Shown piece after piece: positions 17,189 to 24,288 of a stretch of DNA of 64,000 nt (its first letter is position 1; each line of letters begins with the position of its first letter). A program made the position numbers and the translations under genes. Source of the stretch: Chloroflexota bacterium (GTDB lineage: Bacteria > Chloroflexota > UBA11872). The DNA lies in NCBI GenBank assembly GCA_022820025.1, contig JAJEGF010000004.1:1-64000 (forward strand), read 5' to 3'. The notes below the pieces were generated by a model. It saw nothing but the letters and a program-made list of their open reading frames with translations, had not been told where the DNA came from and made no database searches.

Positions 17189-19156
17189 ATGCCGCGCGAC
17201 CTGGCCCTGGGCAACGGATCGTTTCTGGTCAACTTCGACTCGCGCTACCGCGTGCGCGACATCTACTACCCGCGCGTTGGCTCCGAGAACCAGACCGGCG
17301 GGCGCGCCTGCCGATTTGGGGTGGGCGTGGACGGGCAGTTCTCGTGGATCAGCAACGACGAGTGGTCGCGAGAGTTGGACTATGCCGACAACACGCTGGT
17401 CACCGACGTTCGTCTGCGGAACCCGCGCCTCGGCGTCGAACTGGTCTGCGCCGACTCGGTGGACTTTGACCGCCCGATCTACGTGCGCCGGGTCGCGCTT
17501 CGGAACCTCGCCGACCGCGAACGCACGTTCACGCTGTACTTCCACGCCGACTTCTGGTTGGAGCGGGACGGCATCGGCGACACGGCCTATTTCGATCCGT
17601 GGACCGAGGGCATCGTGCACTACAAGCGCAACGTGAACTTCCTGTGCAACGCGCAGGTTGGCGACAAGGTTGGATTTGACGAGTACAGCGTCGGGGGCAA
17701 ATCCGAGGACGCCTCGCAGGGGACGTGGCTGGACGCCGAGGACGGACGCCTGGAAGGCAACCCCATCGCCCAGGGGCAGGTGGACAGTATTGGCTCCGTA
17801 CGCGTCACGGTTGCGGGCGGCGGCGAGGGCACGGCGCACTACTGGATCGTGGCCTCGGATGACTTTTTCCGGGCGAAGGACCACAACGACACGGTGGTCG
17901 AACGGACGCCGGAGAGCTTTATCCAGCGGACGAGCGACTACTGGTCGTACTGGGTCACGCGGGATCCGACCGACCTCTGGCCGCTGGAACCGGCCAGCCG
18001 CGACCTGTACCGCCGAAGCATGCTGGTGGTGCGCACGCAGATCGACGACGGCGGCGCGATCATCGCGGCGAACGACAGCGACATCCTGCAGTTCGGGCGC
18101 GATACCTACAGCTACATGTGGCCGCGGGATGGGGCGCTGGTGGCCGAAGCGCTGATCGGGGCCAACCAGCGCGAACTGGCCGGCCGCTTCTTCCAATTCT
18201 GCCGGCGCGCCCTGCAGCCGGGCGGCTTCATGCTGCACAAGTACCACCCAGACGGCTCGCCGGGCAGCAGCTGGCACCCGTGGGCGGACGCCAACCGGCA
18301 GCGCGTGCTGCCGATCCAGGAAGACGAAACGGCGCTGGTGCTGTGGGCGCTGCGCCTCTACAACCAGCGATTCATGGATACCGAGTTCATCCGCGGCGTC
18401 TACGCCCCACTGATCAAGGCGTCGGCGGATTTCATGGTGCGCTATCGCCACGAGCCCAGCGGCCTGCCGGCGGCCTCGTGGGACCTGTGGGAAGAACGCC
18501 TGGGCATTCATACGTTCACCGTTGCCTCGGTTTGGGCCGGACTGGAAGCGGCGGCGGAGTTTGCCGAGGGGTTTGGGGAATTGGATACGGCCTCGCGCTA
18601 TCGAACGGCGGCGTCCGAGATGCGGGCGGCGACGCTGGAGCACCTGTACAGCGAGGAGCACGGACGGTTTCTCCGACGGGTTGAGGTGAACGAAAACGGC
18701 TCGCTGACGCCGGACCTGAACATCGACGCCAGCGTGCACGGCGTCTGGCGGTTCGGCATGTTTGACGCAGGCGACTCACGCGTGCGGTCAACCATGGAGA
18801 GCGTGCGCGACGAACTGACCGTGAAAACCCATGTGGGCGGCGTGGCGCGCTACCAGAACGACTACTACCACCAGGTCAGCGACGACATTGGGAATGTGCC
18901 TGGCAATCCGTGGTTCATCTGCACGCTCTGGCTGGCGCAGTGGTACGTGGCGCTGGCGGAGTCGGAGGCCGATTTGACGCCGGCTCGCGACATCCTGGCC
19001 TGGGTGGCGGACCGCGCGCTGCCGAGCGGCACGCTGGCCGAGCAGGTCCACCCGTACTCGGGCGCGCCGCTGAGCGTGAGCCCGCTGACGTGGAGTCACG
19101 CGGAGTTTGCGACGACGGTGCAGAAGTACGCGGCAAAGGCCGCGCAGATCGCCTAG
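17189..19156 (+). CDS. Glycoside hydrolase family 15 (glucoamylase-like)
   Basis: A 655-residue GH15 protein releasing glucose from alpha-glucans or alpha,alpha-linked saccharides. An N-terminal beta-rich domain (about 1-270) is followed by the (alpha/alpha)6 barrel. Signatures include YMWPRDGALVAEA (about 307), SWDLWEERLGIHTFTVASVW with the general acid glutamate (about 430), and LAEQVHPYSGAPLSVSPLTWSH with the base glutamate (about 614). No signal peptide, so it acts in the cytoplasm, consistent with intracellular glycogen or trehalose-type turnover alongside the GT/GH57 cluster. The ATG at 17189 is chosen over the extended ORF, which overlaps the divergent dehydrogenase gene. Confidence 0.9.
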   Translation: MPRDLALGNGSFLVNFDSRYRVRDIYYPRVGSENQTGGRACRFGVGVDGQFSWISNDEWSRELDYADNTLVTDVRLRNPRLGVELVCADSVDFDRPIYVRRVALRNLADRERTFTLYFHADFWLERDGIGDTAYFDPWTEGIVHYKRNVNFLCNAQVGDKVGFDEYSVGGKSEDASQGTWLDAEDGRLEGNPIAQGQVDSIGSVRVTVAGGGEGTAHYWIVASDDFFRAKDHNDTVVERTPESFIQRTSDYWSYWVTRDPTDLWPLEPASRDLYRRSMLVVRTQIDDGGAIIAANDSDILQFGRDTYSYMWPRDGALVAEALIGANQRELAGRFFQFCRRALQPGGFMLHKYHPDGSPGSSWHPWADANRQRVLPIQEDETALVLWALRLYNQRFMDTEFIRGVYAPLIKASADFMVRYRHEPSGLPAASWDLWEERLGIHTFTVASVWAGLEAAAEFAEGFGELDTASRYRTAASEMRAATLEHLYSEEHGRFLRRVEVNENGSLTPDLNIDASVHGVWRFGMFDAGDSRVRSTMESVRDELTVKTHVGGVARYQNDYYHQVSDDIGNVPGNPWFICTLWLAQWYVALAESEADLTPARDILAWVADRALPSGTLAEQVHPYSGAPLSVSPLTWSHAEFATTVQKYAAKAAQIA

Positions 19157-19214
19157 CCGCCGCAGGGCGGCGAGACTGCTAAGGTCAGCCTGGCAACCCG
19201 TTAGCCCATCCCCA

Positions 19215-19592
19215 ATGCCGCGACCCATCAGAATCACCGTTGGCGACGTTGCGATGCATGGCGAGTTACTCGATACGCCGACGGCCGACGCCATCTGGGA
19301 CGCGCTGCCGATTGCGCGGACGGTGAACACCTGGGGGCACGAGTTTTATTTCGACATTGGCGTGCAGGCCGAGCAGGAACCGGACGCTTCGGACGTGGTC
19401 GAGGTCGGCGACCTGGCCTACTGGCCGCCGGGGTTGGCGTTCTGCGTGTTTTTCGGCCGGACGCCGGCCAGCCAGGGGAACGAAGTTCGCGCGGCGAGCC
19501 CGGTGAATGTGGTGGGGCGCATCGACGATCCGCCCATTGACGCCCTGCGCCGGGTTCGCACAGGCACGGCAATTCGGATCGAGGCAGCCTGA
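19215..19592 (+). CDS. Cyclophilin-like domain protein (TM1367 type)
   Basis: A 125-residue single-domain protein. The run RITVGDVAMHGELLDTPTA, then DALPIARTVNTWGHEFYFDI, VVEVGDLAYWPPGLAFCVFF and ASPVNVVGRI match the small cyclophilin-like family typified by Thermotoga TM1367. The family has the cyclophilin fold, and its biochemical role is not established. ATG at 19215; the ORF extension overlaps GH15. It ends 37 bases before the candidate lexA promoter. Confidence 0.75.
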   Translation: MPRPIRITVGDVAMHGELLDTPTADAIWDALPIARTVNTWGHEFYFDIGVQAEQEPDASDVVEVGDLAYWPPGLAFCVFFGRTPASQGNEVRAASPVNVVGRIDDPPIDALRRVRTGTAIRIEAA

Positions 19593-19629
19593 GCGACACG
19601 GTCATTCACGAGTGGAGCAGCACTGCGAC

Positions 19630-19658
19630 TTGACCGTTCGTTTATTGTCCGGTACCTT
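19630..19658 (+). promoter_or_regulatory. Candidate lexA promoter with embedded operator-like sequence
   Basis: TTGACC (19630-19635) and TACCTT (19653-19658) are separated by 17 bases. The spacer and -10 contain GTTTATTGTCCGGTAC, which matches GTCTTTTGTACGGTAT in the dinB promoter at 12 of 16 positions and in the same register relative to the -10. A sequence shared by lexA and dinB promoters is a good candidate LexA site for autoregulation, but no binding consensus for this lineage was available to test it. Confidence 0.45.
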
Positions 19659-19745
19659 TGCATTACTGCCCGAGATTCCAGGTGCGACTTGCGGCACGGG
19701 CCTCGCGAGTGCCGGCACTGGAACAGCGCGTAAGGACGGCTTGCG

Positions 19746-20345
19746 ATGGGCGATCCGCTGACGAAGCGCCAACACCGTGTGTTGCAGACCATCGAGCGGT
19801 TCGTGCAGGACGAGGGCTATACGCCGAGCGTGCGCGAGATTGGCGCCGTGCTCGAACTCGCGCCGGCTACCGTGCAGCAGCACCTGGAGGTGCTGGAGCG
19901 CAAGGGGTATATCCGGCGCTCGGGCCAGTCGCACGGAATCGAAATCCTGAGCGGGGGAATGCCGGGCGGGGTGGTGAATGTTCCGATCGTGGGCGAAATC
20001 GCCGCCGGCGCCCCGATCGACGCCTACGAAGAGCGGCTGGACACGATTGCCGTGACGGCGGACATGTCGCCGGACGGCACCGCGTATGCGCTCCGTGTGC
20101 GCGGCGACAGCATGGTGGAGGACCACATCTGCGATGGCGATATCGTGATCGTGGATCCGGTCGAGACGGTTCGCGACGGCGAGATCGGCGTGGCGATGCT
20201 GGACGACGGCTCGGTAACGCTGAAACGCATCTTCCGAGAGGACACCCGGGTTCGACTGCAACCGGCTAACGCCGAGATGGCGCCGATCTACGCCGACGAT
20301 GTCCGAGTTCGCGGGCGGGTGACCTCGATCATGCGGCGGCTCTGA
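19746..20345 (+). CDS. lexA: LexA repressor, SOS response regulator
   Basis: A 199-residue LexA. The N-terminal winged helix (LTKRQHRVLQTIERFVQDEG, then TPSVREIGAVLELAPATVQQHL) binds operators. The C-terminal S24 peptidase domain has the self-cleavage Ala-Gly site in IAAGAP, the nucleophile Ser in RVRGDSMVEDHI and the general-base Lys in VTLKRIFRE. RecA filaments on single-stranded DNA trigger its autocleavage in characterised systems. The TPR gene begins 13 bases after its stop, and dinB follows with its own promoter. Confidence 0.95.
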   Translation: MGDPLTKRQHRVLQTIERFVQDEGYTPSVREIGAVLELAPATVQQHLEVLERKGYIRRSGQSHGIEILSGGMPGGVVNVPIVGEIAAGAPIDAYEERLDTIAVTADMSPDGTAYALRVRGDSMVEDHICDGDIVIVDPVETVRDGEIGVAMLDDGSVTLKRIFREDTRVRLQPANAEMAPIYADDVRVRGRVTSIMRRL

Positions 20346-20358
20346 CCCGGCGACGCGC

Positions 20359-21072
20359 GTGGCGGACATCCAGGATCGCCGCGACGACATAGCGGACCTG
20401 GTTGTGGCAGGCGCCGTTGATGCGGCCGCGCAGTGCGCCCTGCTGGCGGTCGACGCCGCCGCGCCGAGCCCTGAAGCCCGCTTGTCAGCATTGCACCTGA
20501 CCAGCCTGGGGGTGCGCTACGCGGCCGAAGGCAATACCTCGGCGGCGCGCGAGGCGTTTGACCTGGCACTGGACACGGCGACCGGAGAATCGGGTACCGA
20601 TGATTTGCGGCCACGGCTCTATCGCAATGTGGCTGCCGCGCTGGACGCCGCCGGCCACCATGGCGCCGCCGCGCGTTGCCTGGAAGACGCCGTGGAGCAT
20701 GGCGCCGACGGCGCGGCCGTGTGGCAGGCCCTGGGCCGGGCGCGACTGAGATCCGGCGACGCGCCGGGCGCGCTGGACGCGCTGAACCACGCCCAGCGGC
20801 TGAGTCCTTCGGCCGCCGTCACCGCCGACCGCGTGCTGGCGGAGCTGGTGGTTCAACCCTCGCCGCAAGCGGCGCGGCAGGCCCTGGCCCGCCTGGAAGC
20901 CAGCCGGCCGGAGCAAGCCTCGGTTCGCTGGGATTTTGCCCTGGCGCGCGCGCATCAGATCGCCGGCGACTCCGCCAAAGCCACGGCCGCATTCCTCCGC
21001 GTGCTGGAACACGCGGACGGTGAGCTAGGGGCGCAGGAGTTGGCGCAGGCACGCAGCGCCCTCGCGAGGTAA
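20359..21072 (+). CDS. TPR-repeat protein
   Basis: A 237-residue alanine-rich, all-helical protein with tetratricopeptide-type spacing, for example LGVRYAAEGNTSAAREAFDLAL, ALDAAGHHGAAARCLEDAVEHG and ALGRARLRSGDAPGALDALNHA. No signal peptide or membrane segment. It starts with GTG 13 bases after lexA and is likely co-transcribed with it. TPR proteins are scaffolds; the partner is not evident. Confidence 0.7.
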   Translation: MADIQDRRDDIADLVVAGAVDAAAQCALLAVDAAAPSPEARLSALHLTSLGVRYAAEGNTSAAREAFDLALDTATGESGTDDLRPRLYRNVAAALDAAGHHGAAARCLEDAVEHGADGAAVWQALGRARLRSGDAPGALDALNHAQRLSPSAAVTADRVLAELVVQPSPQAARQALARLEASRPEQASVRWDFALARAHQIAGDSAKATAAFLRVLEHADGELGAQELAQARSALAR

Positions 21073-21141
21073 CCCGCAGCCGCCGCACTCGCCATTCGAC
21101 GATGGTGGGGTACTGAGACGCCGACGATGGCTCGCGTGTTC

Positions 21142-21175
21142 GTCTTTTGTCTGTACGTCTTTTGTACGGTATACT
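21142..21175 (+). promoter_or_regulatory. dinB promoter with direct repeats, possible LexA operator
   Basis: TTGTCT (21147-21152) and TATACT (21170-21175) are spaced by 17 bases, a good sigma-70-type promoter. Two direct repeats GTCTTTTGT begin at 21142 and 21157, 15 bases apart, overlapping the -35 and the spacer. The second repeat plus -10 aligns with the lexA promoter. The -10 ends only six bases before the dinB ATG, so transcription would start at or next to the start codon, predicting a leaderless mRNA. Confidence 0.55.
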
Positions 21176-21181
21176 CAGGGC

Positions 21182-22435
21182 ATGGACGCGACTGGACCCA
21201 GTATCCGGGCTTGCAGCCGGCTGCCCGCTGCGTGGCGTAAGCAGCGGGTGATCATGCACGCGGATATGGACGCGTTCTATGCGTCCGTTGAGCAGCGCGA
21301 ACGACCGGACCTGAAGGGTCGCCCCGTCATCGTGGGCGGCCCGCGGGATGCGCGCGGCGTGGTGGCGGCCGCCTCCTATGAGGCACGGGCCTATGGCGTC
21401 CGGTCGGCCATGCCGCTGCGGCAGGCGGCGCGGCTCTGCCCGCACGCCGAGTTCGTCGCCGGACGCATGCGGCTGTATTCCGACGTTTCGCAGGAGGTGA
21501 TGCGCGTTCTTGGGACGTATACGCCGCTGGTTGAGCCGCTTTCGCTGGACGAAGCGTTTCTGGACGTCACGGGCTGCGAGCGCCGATTCGGAACGCCGCC
21601 CGAGATTGCCGAGCACGTGCGGGACGCGGTGCGCACCGCGGTTGACCTTCCGATTTCCGTTGGTATTGCGACCAACAAGTCAATCGCCAAGATCGCCTCG
21701 ACCCTGGCCAAGCCCGACGGGCGCCGCATCGTGCCCCCCGGATCCGAGCAGGACTTTCTTGACCCGCTGCCCGTGCGCATGATCTGGGGCATCGGTCCGA
21801 AGAGCGAAGCCCGCCTGGCCGCCCGCGGCATTCGCACGATTGGCGAACTGTCACGCCACGATCCGGCGCGAATGCGCGGCCTGCGCAAACCGACGACGCT
21901 CGCGCGCGGCATCGATCCTCGCGACGTGGAGCGAGACCGAACGGCCAAGTCCGTGGGCAACGAGGTGACGTTCAGCCACGACACCGGGGACCTTGCACTG
22001 GTTCTGCGCTACCTGCGACAGCTCGCCGACCACGTGGCGCGGCGGCTGCGTGCGAAGCGGCTGGCAGGACGAACCGTGGTTCTGAAGCTGCGTTACGCCG
22101 ACTTCGGAACCATCACGCGACAGGTCACGCTGCGCAAGGCGACCGACCAGACTCACGCCATTTTTGGCGCCATCCGGGAACTTCTCGGACGGGAAGCACG
22201 TGGTCAGGACGTTTTCAGATTGGTCGGGGTTCACGTGACGGGCATTGAGCCCGCCTCGACGCGACAGCTTTCGCTCATTTCACGGACCGAACGCGATCCC
22301 CGCCCGCTGGAGATTGCCATGGACCAGATTCGCTCGCGCTTCGGCGATGCGGTGATTACGCATGCCGCTCTGCTGGGATCGAGCGCCCGCATGGACCGGG
22401 AGCGCTACGCCTGGCGGGAGGATGTCCTGGGATGA
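21182..22435 (+). CDS. dinB: DNA polymerase IV (Y-family, DinB)
   Basis: Error-prone translesion polymerase. The palm carries the catalytic acidic residues in MHADMDAFYASVE and PLSLDEAFLDVTG. The fingers motif SYEARAYGVRSAMPLRQA and the HhH region WGIGPKSEARLAARGI are present, followed by the little-finger domain. RQLSLIS near the C-terminus resembles a beta-clamp-binding QLSLF-type peptide. The 417-residue length is normal, with about 20 extra N-terminal residues before the first conserved strand. The promoter resembles that of lexA, indicating SOS control. Confidence 0.95.
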   Translation: MDATGPSIRACSRLPAAWRKQRVIMHADMDAFYASVEQRERPDLKGRPVIVGGPRDARGVVAAASYEARAYGVRSAMPLRQAARLCPHAEFVAGRMRLYSDVSQEVMRVLGTYTPLVEPLSLDEAFLDVTGCERRFGTPPEIAEHVRDAVRTAVDLPISVGIATNKSIAKIASTLAKPDGRRIVPPGSEQDFLDPLPVRMIWGIGPKSEARLAARGIRTIGELSRHDPARMRGLRKPTTLARGIDPRDVERDRTAKSVGNEVTFSHDTGDLALVLRYLRQLADHVARRLRAKRLAGRTVVLKLRYADFGTITRQVTLRKATDQTHAIFGAIRELLGREARGQDVFRLVGVHVTGIEPASTRQLSLISRTERDPRPLEIAMDQIRSRFGDAVITHAALLGSSARMDRERYAWREDVLG

Positions 22436-22498
22436 GGCGTCGCGTTGGCCGGTTGCGAAACGTTCATAAGCCAATCGTTGCCTGGAAAGGAGCGTCCA

Positions 22499-23056
22499 AT
22501 GTCGCGACTGCCCGATCAGTTTGGTGACCTGCTGCGCCTTGAAGCGGCCAGCGGTCACGCCACGGCGGAGGCCGGCAGAACCGGAACGTTCGGGAGCCGA
22601 ATGGCGATGGCCAGGCTTGGCCGCCTGTACCGATACGCTCTTCGACATCCGGCTGCCGGTCGGGATCAGGTGCTTCGGGACGTGGCCCGCCAGACGTTGC
22701 GTCACGGCGCGTCGCACATACTGGGCCGCCGAACGCGCGAGGCGCGGCTCTTCGTCAGTTGGGGCCATCAAGTTCATCGTGAGGTGTTCGCGGCGCGCGC
22801 CGGCGTTCAGTTTCAGCCGGGGCGCGCCCCGCACGAACTCGTGGCGACCTGGAAGTTCACGTTTCCGGTTGTCGATCTGGTCCTCAGAGACCTGCATCGG
22901 CGGATGCGCGACCACACCCTGGTCATTGAAGACGGGTCCCGCCGATACGTGCATGACGGATGCGGTATCCGGTTGGAATCGAGGAGTTCGCGCACCGTCC
23001 TGGGACCGTCGCGACAGCTTGGTGAACGCACGCCGCCGCTCTTCGTCTCAACGTAG
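22499..23056 (+). CDS. Hypothetical protein in the repair cluster
   Basis: A 185-residue basic protein of no recognised family. The ATG at 22499 has a strong Shine-Dalgarno (AAAGGAG, seven bases upstream), supporting real translation. Visible features are an arginine-rich middle (RLYRYALRHPAAGRDQVLRDV), a segment rich in predicted strands around ATWKFTFPVVDLVL, and a serine/arginine-rich tail. No catalytic motif or membrane helix. It lies 63 bases after dinB and about 130 before the SbcD-like gene, on the same strand. Confidence 0.5.
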   Translation: MSRLPDQFGDLLRLEAASGHATAEAGRTGTFGSRMAMARLGRLYRYALRHPAAGRDQVLRDVARQTLRHGASHILGRRTREARLFVSWGHQVHREVFAARAGVQFQPGRAPHELVATWKFTFPVVDLVLRDLHRRMRDHTLVIEDGSRRYVHDGCGIRLESRSSRTVLGPSRQLGERTPPLFVST

Positions 23057-23190
23057 ACGGCCGCCGTATATGGCGCCAGCGTCCGGGAGGTCGGCCGCGG
23101 CGACGCGCCGCCAGGGTGATACCATCTCGGGCGTCAGGCCGTGCGGATTGTGCGGCCTGCGTCACGGGGGGCAAGGATGAGCTTGTCTCC

Positions 23191-24288
23191 GTGCGCATCG
23201 TTCGCTCTCTGCAGGGTCGCGCCCGTCTCGCCATAGCCGCGGGCTTTCAGCTTGGCGCGCGCCCGGCAGCGCTCCCGCCCGTACAGCGCGACCGCTTTCG
23301 TGCGCTCACGCACCAAGCGTTCGCGGACGTCCTTGAGCAGTCGACCCGCGCGGGATGCCAGGGGATTGTTTTCGGTCAGGGCCTGTTTGCCGAAACGCCG
23401 CCGTCACTCGAAGACGCGCGGGCCGCGATGGCTCCGCTCGGAATCGCGCGGCGTAGGGGAATGACGGTCGTAGCGATCAGTGACCCGTCACGCCAAGTTT
23501 CGGACGGCACGGATTTCCTGGCAGACGTCGGTCTCGTCGACGCGCTGCTGACCGCACATGGCCCCGGGGCTGTCGTGGCGCCGGTCGCCGACCTTCAGAT
23601 CGGCCTGGTGACTGGCGGCGCCTTGGCTGCTGGCGGCGACGCGGATTTGGTCATCGAGATTTCCACCGGTGAGAGCCAAAGCGCCGGACGCTCGTTGCCT
23701 GCCGGTTCCGCCGACTTGGTTGTCGATACCGGCGCTGATCGTGCCCCGCCCGATCGCCTCGACGATGTTCCCATCGTTGCGACGGGGTGGGCCGGCCCTT
23801 CGCTTGACGGGCGCGCGGAGCCCGGCTTTGTGATCCTGGATATCGACCCGGCGGCTGGCGCGACGCCTTCGTTCGTGCCGACGGAAGTTCTGCGGCCCGC
23901 CCGGCTTTCGTTCGCTTCGCCGCGTTCGGGCAGCGAGGTGGCGAGCTTGATTGCGCCGGCATTGGGCACGGCCGGCATCCTGGACGTTGAGCTGCACGGT
24001 CAGATGTCGCGCGCCGCCTGGCACGAACTCGATCCGCCGCGCCTGGTTGAACAGGCGGCCTCGGCGGGCACGCTGCTGCGTTTTGCCATTGACGAATTGC
24101 ACGTTGCCGACTCCCAACACCACGCCAGCGCCTCGACCCGAACATCCTTCCTGGTCAATGCCAGGCGCGTCAGCGACCGACTCCTGGCCTCGGCTGACGA
24201 TGACAGCGAGCGAGCGTTGGTCGCTGCCGCGCGGGCGCACGTGGCCGAGGTTGCGCGACGCCGCGAACCGACGAAGGCCGTGACGTGA
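23191..24288 (+). CDS. Degenerate SbcD/Mre11-like (YhaO-like) protein
   Basis: A 365-residue protein that keeps the layout of the SbcD/Mre11 nuclease without its metal ligands. RLAIAAGFQLGARP aligns with the family's first strand (HxADxHLG type) but lacks the His and Asp. GIVFGQGLFAETPPS replaces GDLFD. VVAISDPS replaces GNHD. LVVDTGADRAPP replaces the GHIH motif, followed by an SGS-like region and a well-kept GFVILDID strand. Nuclease activity is therefore unlikely. GTG at 23191 is preferred, GTG 23116 possible; a TACCAT -10-like element lies at 23120. Its stop overlaps the SbcC-like start by four bases (GTGA), so the two are translationally coupled. Family assignment is inferred from motif order. 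Confidence 0.6.
   Translation: MRIVRSLQGRARLAIAAGFQLGARPAALPPVQRDRFRALTHQAFADVLEQSTRAGCQGIVFGQGLFAETPPSLEDARAAMAPLGIARRRGMTVVAISDPSRQVSDGTDFLADVGLVDALLTAHGPGAVVAPVADLQIGLVTGGALAAGGDADLVIEISTGESQSAGRSLPAGSADLVVDTGADRAPPDRLDDVPIVATGWAGPSLDGRAEPGFVILDIDPAAGATPSFVPTEVLRPARLSFASPRSGSEVASLIAPALGTAGILDVELHGQMSRAAWHELDPPRLVEQAASAGTLLRFAIDELHVADSQHHASASTRTSFLVNARRVSDRLLASADDDSERALVAAARAHVAEVARRREPTKAVT

Noticed and set aside
17120-18739. 539-residue minus-strand ORF
   Set aside because: Shadow of the GH15 gene, which has clear catalytic motifs on the opposite strand.
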